6,538 nt of DNA from contig JAPLGY010000125.1 of NCBI GenBank assembly GCA_026389955.1, positions 1-6,538 on the forward strand, given 5' to 3'. This DNA comes from Caldilinea sp. (GTDB lineage: Bacteria; Chloroflexota; Anaerolineae; Caldilineales; Caldilineaceae). Numbering within the stretch: position 1 is the first letter of the stretch; every line of letters starts with the position of its first letter. This document shows positions 1 to 5,820 of the stretch, in pieces. Both the position numbers and the translations under genes were made by a program. The notes under the pieces were generated by a model. It saw only the letters and a program-made list of their open reading frames with translations, was not told the DNA's origin and did not search any database.

Positions 1-559
1 ACTGTGCCAGGGTCACAAACTGCTCTGGTTTGCTGACGTAGGCGCTGTGTGTGCGTTCCAGGGTCAAGATGACATCGGATTCGGTGCCGGGGGTGAGATC
101 CAACTCGCCCTTGTATTTGCGAATGCGCTCGTACCGTTCCTTGCTCATGTTGTCTGGCATCACGACGATCGCCTGGTAGCCTTTGAGCAGGCTGACGTAG
201 GCGGTTCCGATCCCGAAATTGCCGGTGCTGGGGCCGATCACAGTGCGGTCGCCCGGGCGCAGATGTTCGAGGGCTTCGTGTTCAGCCAGTGTTGCGTAGG
301 CTGGCCCGACCTTCATGCTGCCGCTGGGGAAAGTTCGTCCGCTGAGCACGACAATATTGGCAGCTACGCCGGTCAGTTCCTTGGGAAGGACGATTTTTTC
401 AACTTCGTCGCCGGTATTTTTCCAGTTGATGTTGAACAGGTTGCGGGGATCCAGTTCTGTTGTGCGCGCGGCGTTTGCCTGCTCGCGCAGTTCAGCAGAC
501 AGCAGCATTGGGTTGCGCATCTCAGCATAGGTAGGGCCAGGAATGATCGGACGCGACAC
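1..559 (-). CDS. PLP-dependent enzyme, cysteine synthase-like fold type II (3' end cut by window)
   Basis: This is the N-terminal 186 residues of a pyridoxal-phosphate enzyme of the cysteine synthase/threonine synthase fold. The segment FPSGSMKVGPA (residues 77-87) is the cofactor lysine loop, with Lys83 the expected Schiff-base lysine. GPSTGNFGIGTAY (109-121) matches the loop that binds substrate carboxylate and cofactor in cysteine synthases, where SGNTG is usual. It is followed by a KGY...VVMPDNMSKER stretch typical of the family, and by PGTESDV (157-163). The GTG start is chosen because AAGGAG lies 8 bases upstream and the alternative ATG codons lie inside the conserved N-terminal region. 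The protein begins with about 60 residues before the usual core, including NLFNINWK. Reactions in this superfamily include beta-replacement on serine or cysteine derivatives and deamination; the true substrate cannot be read here. The gene runs off the window at base 1. It is divergent from the CAP/LysM gene. Confidence 0.85.
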   Translation of the reverse strand, partial: MSRPIIPGPTYAEMRNPMLLSAELREQANAARTTELDPRNLFNINWKNTGDEVEKIVLPKELTGVAANIVVLSGRTFPSGSMKVGPAYATLAEHEALEHLRPGDRTVIGPSTGNFGIGTAYVSLLKGYQAIVVMPDNMSKERYERIRKYKGELDLTPGTESDVILTLERTHSAYVSKPEQFVTLAQ

Positions 560-567
560 GAAAAATT

Positions 568-572
568 CTCCT
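568..572 (-). promoter_or_regulatory. Ribosome binding site fixing a GTG start
   Basis: On the minus strand AAGGAG sits 8 bases before the GTG at 559-557. It is the strongest Shine-Dalgarno match near this gene and is the reason for choosing the GTG over internal ATG codons. Confidence 0.7.
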
Positions 573-582
573 TTACAATCGT

Positions 583-603
583 CTGGCCGGCTGGCCAGGC
601 CAG
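583..603. repeat. GGCC-rich inverted repeat in the leader of the PLP enzyme gene
   Basis: CTGGCC (583-588) is matched by GGCCAG (598-603), and the stretch also contains the perfect 8-base palindrome CTGGCCAG (591-598). It lies 10 bases upstream of the Shine-Dalgarno of the minus-strand PLP enzyme and inside its predicted leader. It could fold in the mRNA near the ribosome site or bind a regulator. No function is shown. Confidence 0.4.
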
Positions 604-625
604 TTGGACGCAAATGTACTGCTAC

Positions 626-654
626 AGCATAAACACAAGTGTGAATTGATGCAA
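626..654 (-). promoter_or_regulatory. Candidate sigma-70-type promoter for the PLP enzyme gene
   Basis: Read on the minus strand, TTGCAT (654-649) and TATGCT (631-626) are separated by exactly 17 bases. This would place the transcription start near 619 and give a leader of about 60 bases. The spacer contains the small inverted repeat CACA-CT-TGTG, which could be an operator half-site pair. The call rests on hexamer similarity and spacing only. Confidence 0.4.
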
Positions 655-713
655 TCTCTGCTTGAACTCGTTGGCTGCTCCACCCCCGCCTGGTTTTGTA
701 GCGTGCCTCAGAT

Positions 714-742
714 TTGCGTGTCGGCGACACTTTTGGTATGCT
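714..742 (+). promoter_or_regulatory. Candidate sigma-70-type promoter for the CAP/LysM gene
   Basis: TTGCGT (714-719) and TATGCT (737-742) are separated by 17 bases. The -10 box is identical to that of the opposing promoter candidate. Transcription would start near 749, only about 5 bases before the ATG at 754, so the message would be almost leaderless. This fits the lack of a clear Shine-Dalgarno before that ATG. The -35 match is weak. Confidence 0.35.
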
Positions 743-753
743 CGCAGAAATCT

Positions 754-1896
754 ATGCAAAATTTTGTACGCTTTTTGGGGAGATGTATTTTGTTGGGGGT
801 GGTCGCTCTGGCTGGCTGGCCGTCATCGGTTTCAGCGCAGGAGGGTCCTGTGCTGGGTGCTGTTGCCCAGCAGATTTTGGACGACGTCAATCGGGCACGC
901 GGCGACCATGGCCTGCCTCCCCTGGCGCTCAACGGGGCGCTGACCGATGCTGCCCAGCGGCATGTCGACGATGTCATCGCCAGCGGTCGTTGGGGCCATT
1001 ACGGCAGCGACGGCAGCACCATTTATCAGCGAGCGGCGCGCGCCGGCTATCCGAGCGGCGCTGTCAGCGAAAACTGGGTTGCGGTCGGTGCTCCTGAGCG
1101 TGCCATTGTCTGGTGGATGAACGACTGGATTCACCGGGTCAACATTTTGGGAACCCATTGGGACGACATCGGGGTAGGGGCTGGGCAGACACCGGGGGGG
1201 ATGTACATTTTTGTCACCGATTTTGGCAACCGAGATGGGGGAGTGCCAGGCCATGTTGCCAGCCAGCCTGCACGCTCCTCTGCACCGCCACAACCTCTGC
1301 CAGAGGGGGGGCTGGCGTATACGGTCCAGGCGGGCGACACCCTGCTTGGCATTGCGATCCGGTACGGCCTGGATTGGCAGGACATTGCCCTGGCCAATGC
1401 GCTCCAGGAGCAGGATATTTTGAGCATCGGGCAGGTTTTGCATCTCCCTTCGATCGAGGAGGCGATTCCGCCTGCGGACCGTGCGGCCGAGGATGACTCG
1501 TTCGAGAGCGACAGGTCGGCTGGCAGTGCAGCTGCTGTGTCTGGGGGGAGCTCTGCCCATCTGCAAAAATATACGGTGCGTGCCGGGGATACTGCGCTGG
1601 CGATCGCGCTCAGCCATGGCATTGGTTTGCAAGATCTTTACCGCAGCAACAACCTGAACGACCAGAGTTATCTTCAGATCGGCCAGGTGTTGGCGATCCC
1701 GGATGCTGCGGGTTCTGCTGCGGTGTCGGCTGAGCAGACAGCAGTGGCTCTGCAGCGCACCTACAGGGTCCAGGCGGGGGACACCGTCTTTGCGATTGCG
1801 CTTCGACACGGGGTAGACTGGCAGGAAACGTTGCGGGTCAACGGCCTGGACGAACAGAGTTTGTTGCAGCCTGGGCAGCTCCTGGCCATTCCCTAG
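754..1896 (+). CDS. Secreted CAP/SCP-domain protein with three C-terminal LysM repeats
   Basis: This is a 380-residue exported protein. Residues 1-28 form a signal peptide: a basic N-end with Arg6 and Arg10, a hydrophobic core from 11 to 22, and a likely cut after VSA at 28. Residues about 36-160 are a CAP (YkwD/SCP-like) domain. It has GHYGSDGST with His82, the motif SEN (Glu106) in place of the usual GEN, WWMNDWIHRVNIL with His127, and DDIGVGAG. His82, Glu106, Glu115 and His127 are candidates for the CAP cavity residues. Three LysM repeats follow at about 189-232, 273-316 and 337-380, each with a V-x-AGDT start and a (I/P)GQ-x-L-x-(I/L)P end. Low-complexity linkers rich in Ala, Ser and Gly separate them. 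LysM domains bind peptidoglycan, so the protein is probably held at the cell wall; the activity of bacterial CAP domains is mostly unknown. An in-frame start at 604 would bury the signal peptide and precede the promoter, so 754 is preferred. The stop lies 8 bases from that of the convergent ATPase. Confidence 0.88.
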   Translation: MQNFVRFLGRCILLGVVALAGWPSSVSAQEGPVLGAVAQQILDDVNRARGDHGLPPLALNGALTDAAQRHVDDVIASGRWGHYGSDGSTIYQRAARAGYPSGAVSENWVAVGAPERAIVWWMNDWIHRVNILGTHWDDIGVGAGQTPGGMYIFVTDFGNRDGGVPGHVASQPARSSAPPQPLPEGGLAYTVQAGDTLLGIAIRYGLDWQDIALANALQEQDILSIGQVLHLPSIEEAIPPADRAAEDDSFESDRSAGSAAAVSGGSSAHLQKYTVRAGDTALAIALSHGIGLQDLYRSNNLNDQSYLQIGQVLAIPDAAGSAAVSAEQTAVALQRTYRVQAGDTVFAIALRHGVDWQETLRVNGLDEQSLLQPGQLLAIP

Positions 1897-1904
1897 TTGA
1901 GCAT

Positions 1905-4151
1905 TCAATTTTTCTGTCTGGCACGGAGCAGGCTGCCAACCCACTTTTTGGCCTCATTGATCCAGAGCACCAAGCTGGCCATTCCAATACAGAGCAGCCA
2001 CTCTTCGACTTGGAGGGGGGTTGTCCCGAACGGCCTGTTCAGTGCGGGCAGGTAGACAACAGCAATTTGCAGCAGCGCCGACAAACCGACTGCAGCCCAG
2101 AGCAGCCGGTTTGAGAAAAGGTGGTGAAGGGCGCTGGTTTCGTCGGAGCGGGCGTTGAAGACGTTGAAGAGCTGGCAAAAAACCAGGGTGGTAAAGGCCA
2201 GGGTACGGGCATGGACCATGTCGTGCGTGCCTGGAAACAAGCCGCCGGGCAGTGCGAGGTCCAGGACGGCCAGGGTGACCAGCGCCATGGTCAGCCCGGT
2301 CAGACCAAAGCCAAACCACATGGATCGGGTGAGCACCCCGCTTGTTCGCGGGCGCGGGGCCCGCCGCATGACGGCTGGGTCGACCGGGTCGACTCCCAGC
2401 GCCAGGGCTGGTGCTGCGTCGGTCAGCAGGTTGATCCAGAGGATCTGGGCGGCCAGCAGTGGGACGATGAAGTACTCTGTCTCTTCGGAGATCAGCCCGA
2501 TGGTGCCTGCCAGCACGACCCCCAGAAACATCGTCAACACCTCGCCGATGTTGGAGGAGATCAGGTAGCGCAAAAATTTGCGAATATTGTCGAAGATCGA
2601 ACGTCCTTCTTCGATGGCGGCCACGATGGTGACAAAATTGTCGTCGGTAAGGATCATGTCGGCGGCTTCTTTGGAGACGTCGGTGCCGGTGATTCCCATG
2701 GCCACGCCGATGTCTGCCTGTTTGAGTGCAGGGGCATCGTTGACCCCATCTCCGGTCATGGCGACTGTATGTCCGTCGGCACGCAAGGCCTGGATGATGC
2801 GCAGTTTGTGTTCTGGGCTGACCCGTGCGTAGACCGAATGGAGACGCACCGTTTCTACCAATTGGTGGTCGTTCAGCGCTTCCAACTGGGTGCCAGGGAT
2901 GGCCAGCGTGCCTGGGGCGACGATCCCCAGTTCTGCGGCGATGGTTGCCGCAGTGACGGGGTGGTCGCCCGTGATCATGATGACCCGGATTCCGGCGCGC
3001 TGGGCGGTCGCGACGGCGGGCTGGGCCTCTGGCCGCGGTGGGTCGAGGATGCCGACCAGACCGGTGAAGACCAGTTTTTGTTCGAGTTCTTCGCCTGCGG
3101 TGCTGTATTCGGCCTTGGGGATCCGGCGGTAGGCGAGGCCGAGGGTGCGCAGGGCTGCGCCCGCCAACTCTTCGATCTGGGTGAGCAGCGCGCGGCGTCT
3201 CTCTTCGTTCAGCGGGAGGATGGCCTCGCCCCTCTGTTCGTAGAGACAGCGTGCCAGCAGAATGTCGGGGGCCCCCTTGGCGACGATCGTCAGGGTGTCG
3301 TTGTGGTCGAGGTCGCTCTGCACAGTGCTCATCAACTTGCGTTCTGAGGAGAAGGGGACCTCGCCGACCCGGCTGAAACGGCGTTCCAGTTCTGTGCTCT
3401 CCAGGCCCACCTTGCGCGCGGCGACGAGCAGGGCTGCCTCGGTCGGGTCCCCCTGGATGGTCCAGTGTCCGTTTTGTTCGTTCAGCAGGGCGTTGTTGGC
3501 CAGTGCCCCTCCAAGCAGTGCGCGGCGTACCTCTGCCAGCAACGCTCCTTTCTCCAGCGGCTGGTTGCTGTCATGCAGCTGTACGGCGCCGTTGGGGGTG
3601 TAGCCGGTGCCGCTGAAATCGACCCGTCCGCTGGGGGTGACCAGGGTGCGGACGGTCATTTCGTTGCGGGTCAGAGTGCCGGTTTTGTCCGAGCAGATCA
3701 CCGACGCTGAGCCCAGGGTCTCGACCGCAGCCAGTCGGCGCACGATGGCATTGCGTCGTGCCATGCGCTGTACACCGAGGGTCAGCACCACTGTCAGCAG
3801 GGTGGGCAGGCCTTCTGGAACTGCGGCGACTGCCAGCGAGACCCCCAGCAGCAGGGTTGCAAGAACTCCAGCCAGGCTGTTCACGCCGTCGACGACCAGA
3901 ATGGTGACGATCACGACCAAGGCAATTGCGAGGACACCGATGCCCAGGTTGCGTCCAACCACGAAGATCTCCTGGCTGAGCGGGGTTTTTTCTTCGGGGG
4001 TGGACTGCATGAGGGTTGCGATGTGGCCGATTTCGGTGGCCATGCCGGTGGCGGTGACCACTGCACGGCCGCGACCAAAGGTGGCGACTGTGCCGCTGAA
4101 GAACTGATAGGTGCCGTCACCGATGCCTGAGCTGGTGTCGAGGGGGTCCAC
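1905..4151 (-). pseudogene. Calcium-transporting P-type IIA ATPase, C-terminal fragment of an interrupted gene
   Basis: This 748-residue open stretch carries most of a SERCA/PMR1-type cation pump. Counting from the GTG at 4151: M4 holds AVPEGLP (Glu113); the phosphorylation motif is SDKTGTLT with Asp155; nucleotide-binding motifs are GDPTEAAL (234-241) and KGAPD (292-296). The P-domain has LDPPRPE (369-375), TGDH (394-397) and TGDGVNDAP (466-474). M5 has SSNIGE (Asn534, Glu537) and M6 has NLLTD (Asn574, Thr577, Asp578). By hand alignment these match the SERCA calcium ligands Glu309, Asn768, Glu771, Asn796, Thr799 and Asp800. The position of SERCA Glu908 appears to be Asp670. Such pumps export calcium from the cytoplasm using ATP. 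The GTG has no good ribosome site and is not a natural start. Matching sequence continues upstream as QPVTKTV until an in-frame TGA at 4170-4172. The rest of the gene is the fragment at 4220-4744. Confidence 0.85.
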
Positions 4152-4154
4152 TGT

Positions 4155-4235
4155 CTTCGTGACGGGCTGTCACTCCACCGTCAAGGCAGCTACAGACAGC
4201 TGCACCGAAGTCACATGGATCAGGCGGCTTCTTCC
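4155..4235 (-). other. Disrupted actuator-domain segment of the calcium ATPase, dense in inverted repeats
   Basis: This stretch should encode the segment from GD-x-I-PAD to TGES-x-PV. Read on the minus strand, the first fragment ends LLVEEAA and stops at 4220-4222. The frame that rejoins the C-terminal part reads LIHVTSVQLSVAALTVE, then TGA (4172-4170), then QPVTKTV. ALTVE-stop replaces the expected ALTGES, and by comparison with the family about four to six residues are missing. Both a frame change and an in-frame stop are therefore present. The stretch holds several inverted repeats: GCAGCT/AGCTGC (4186-4191 and 4198-4203), GTGAC/GTCAC (4159-4163 and 4169-4173), GACGG/CCGTC (4161-4165 and 4178-4182) and CTTCG/CGAAG (4155-4159 and 4206-4210). 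Confidence 0.7.
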
Positions 4236-4744
4236 ACCAACAGAATATCGCCGGGCACCAGCTCGCGCGCGGCGATATTCTGTGGATGTCCCTCGCGCAG
4301 CACGAGCGCGGTGGCTGCGCCCATCTGTTTGAGCGCCTCCACAGCCGCCTCGGCGCGTGCTTCCTGGTAGAAGCCGATCAGGGCGTTGATCAAGACGATG
4401 GCCACGATGGCGAGTGCTTCATAGGGCAAGCCGTGAGCGCCCTCCAGCAGCCAGGCCCCGACCGAAATCAGCGTTGCGCCCAGCAGCAGCAGGACGAGCG
4501 GATTGGTGAACTGCGCCAGCAGACGGCGCCAGTGTGACACCGGTGCCGCGGTGGCGAGCTCGTTGGGACCAAACTGCAGCAGACGGCGTGCGGCTTCAGC
4601 CTGGCTGAGGCCTTGGCTGGCGTCGCTCTCCAGCGCAGCGACGGCTGCTGTTGCCGGGATCCGATAGGCTGGCTGCGTCAGCCCCGTCAGGCCCTGGCTG
4701 GCGGGGCGCGATGGTTGAACGGTCTTGCGTGGTACGGGATACAT
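4220..4744 (-). pseudogene. Calcium-transporting P-type IIA ATPase, N-terminal fragment of the same gene
   Basis: These 174 residues are the start of the pump continued at 1905-4151. Residues about 30-75 form the cation-ATPase N-terminal domain, including GLSQAEAARRLLQFGPNEL. Two hydrophobic segments at about 80-99 and 107-124 are M1 and M2, and GFYQEARAEAAVEALK follows as in M2 and the start of the actuator domain. The actuator strand VLREGHPQNIAARELVPGDILLVEE is intact up to its last residues. The frame then stops before the catalytic TGES loop. The ATG at 4744 is preferred to a TTG at 4762 because GGGAG lies 11 bases before it. The start is 34 bases after the stop of the metallophosphoesterase gene, which suggests co-transcription. 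Alone this piece could not pump. Confidence 0.82.
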
Positions 4745-4755
4745 GGTCTGTTCGT

Positions 4756-4760
4756 CTCCC
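4756..4760 (-). promoter_or_regulatory. Ribosome binding site of the calcium ATPase
   Basis: GGGAG on the minus strand lies 11 bases before the ATG at 4744-4742. It overlaps the alternative TTG start at 4762, which argues for the ATG. The spacing is slightly long. Confidence 0.5.
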
Positions 4761-4778
4761 AAAACGGGGTGCCGGTTT

Positions 4779-5777
4779 TTAGGGCTGCAGGGTAAACACG
4801 GTGATTTCTGGCGGGCAGTTGAACCGATACGGAATCGGCCAGCTGCCGATCCCGCGGTTGGTATAGACGCTGCGTTCGCCTACCCGGCGCAGTCCGATTG
4901 GGTAGTGCTTGCCGTATTCTGGAACCACCAGAGCGTAGCTGTAGAGCCCTTCGGGTCCGGGCACCGGGCTGGGCAGGCGAACCTGTCCGCCGTGCGTATG
5001 GCCGCTGAACTGGGCTGTGATCGGGGCATCGCGCTGGAGCACGTTGTCAAAATAGTCGGGCGCATGCGACATCAACAGGGTTGGTGTCCCGGCTGGCACC
5101 TCGCGCAGCGCTGCGGCCAGATCCGGGCTTCCTCCCCAGACATCCTCCACACCGGCCAGCCACAGGCCATCGTCGATCGGGATCGCTGCGTTGCGCAGCA
5201 GCCGAGCCCCGGCTTCGTTCAACATCTGCACGACGGGATCCAGCCCGCCCCAGTGGTCGTGGTTGCCGGTGACAGCCACCACTGGCATGGTTGCCAGCCG
5301 CAGCGGCTCCACCAACGACAACAGGACTGCTGTCCGCTGTGCGGCCCGCAGGCTGCGGGCCCGCTCGCGCACGGTGCCAAAATCGCCGGTCAGCATCAAC
5401 AGATCCACGTTCAACTGATTGACGAGACGGATGGCTGCTGCCGTCTCTTCCTGGGTAAAATAGGCGCCGATGTGGATGTCTGAGATTTGCGCGATGCGTT
5501 TGCCAATCAGCCGTTCGGGCAGCCGGGGGACGGGCAGCGAGACCTCGTCCACCTGTACCTGGGTGGGTTTGACCCAGCGTGCGTAGCCGGTACCCAGCAG
5601 GGCTGTGCCGAGCAGGCCGCTTGCCATCCACAGCAGTGAACGCCGCGAAAAGAGGCTGGCACGGCCGGTCAGCTGTTCTTGTTCGTAGGCCAGCTCCAGA
5701 CGCTGTTCCAGTGCTGTTTCGACAGAATCTGGCAGCAGGTTGAGCGGGCTGTGGGGGGGATGCAACAACGGTTTCAC
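4779..5777 (-). CDS. Membrane-anchored or Tat-exported metallophosphoesterase, YkuE/YaeI-like
   Basis: This is a 332-residue calcineurin-like phosphoesterase. The five metal-binding motifs occur in order: DIHIG (Asp100, His102), GDF (Asp132), GNHDHW (Asn172, His173), SHAPD (His238) and GHTHGGQ (His260, His262). The order and spacing match the two-metal phosphoesterases of the YkuE/YaeI group, whose members act on phosphodiester or phospholipid-type substrates; the substrate here is unknown. A hydrophobic segment at about 48-66 is preceded by SRRSLL (44-49), which resembles a twin-arginine export motif. Bacillus YkuE is a known Tat substrate, so transport of the folded, metal-loaded enzyme is plausible. 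The 43-residue stretch before the twin arginines is long for a signal peptide, so a simple membrane anchor is also possible. The GTG start is supported by AAGGA 8 bases upstream. The gene lies between the cysteine-rich gene (43 bases upstream) and the calcium pump (34 bases downstream). Confidence 0.88.
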   Translation of the reverse strand: MKPLLHPPHSPLNLLPDSVETALEQRLELAYEQEQLTGRASLFSRRSLLWMASGLLGTALLGTGYARWVKPTQVQVDEVSLPVPRLPERLIGKRIAQISDIHIGAYFTQEETAAAIRLVNQLNVDLLMLTGDFGTVRERARSLRAAQRTAVLLSLVEPLRLATMPVVAVTGNHDHWGGLDPVVQMLNEAGARLLRNAAIPIDDGLWLAGVEDVWGGSPDLAAALREVPAGTPTLLMSHAPDYFDNVLQRDAPITAQFSGHTHGGQVRLPSPVPGPEGLYSYALVVPEYGKHYPIGLRRVGERSVYTNRGIGSWPIPYRFNCPPEITVFTLQP

Positions 5778-5785
5778 TTTGCTGT

Positions 5786-5790
5786 TCCTT
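5786..5790 (-). promoter_or_regulatory. Ribosome binding site fixing a GTG start of the metallophosphoesterase
   Basis: AAGGA on the minus strand lies 8 bases before the GTG at 5777-5775, which supports this start. Confidence 0.65.
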
Positions 5791-5799
5791 AGACCTTTC

Positions 5800-5817
5800 G
5801 CACCCTGGCAGGGGTGC
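5800..5817. repeat. Intercistronic hairpin GCACCC-6-GGGTGC followed by TTTT on the plus strand
   Basis: A perfect 6-base-pair stem (5800-5805 with 5812-5817) encloses a 6-base loop. TTTT follows on the plus strand only (5818-5821). As a terminator it would therefore act on plus-strand transcripts, but no plus-strand gene leads into it. For the minus-strand operon it is a hairpin without a U-run. It starts 3 bases after the TGA of the cysteine-rich gene and ends 9 bases before the Shine-Dalgarno of the metallophosphoesterase. A role in mRNA processing or in setting relative expression is possible. Confidence 0.5.
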
Positions 5818-5820
5818 TTT

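Noticed and set aside
47..649. A 200-residue plus-strand open frame over the PLP enzyme.
   Set aside because: The minus strand carries the PLP-lysine and STGN motifs with a good ribosome site; the plus frame is a shadow that also crosses the intergenic region.
604..753. Upstream extension of the CAP/LysM gene from an earlier in-frame start at 604.
   Set aside because: It would put 50 residues with no family match before a clear signal peptide and begin upstream of the promoter candidate, overlapping the opposite promoter.
1870..1925. A bidirectional terminator between the convergent CAP/LysM and ATPase genes.
   Set aside because: Only a 4-base GCTC/GAGC pairing and a short T-run on the plus strand are present, too weak to call.
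832..1944. A 370-residue open frame antisense to the CAP/LysM gene.
   Set aside because: It is rich in Arg and Pro and has no recognisable domain; the opposite strand has clear CAP and LysM motifs.
2121..3347. A 408-residue open frame antisense to the calcium ATPase.
   Set aside because: Its composition (Gly, Asp, Gln runs) is that of the complement of a GC-rich coding region; the ATPase motifs on the other strand are unambiguous.
4150..4235. Programmed ribosomal frameshifting joining the two ATPase parts.
   Set aside because: No slippery heptamer is evident, residues are missing, and the catalytic TGES would still be absent after any single shift, because the rejoining frame carries a stop at 4170-4172.
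4725..5483. A 252-residue plus-strand open frame over the metallophosphoesterase.
   Set aside because: It has no domain and lies opposite a gene with all five metal-binding motifs.
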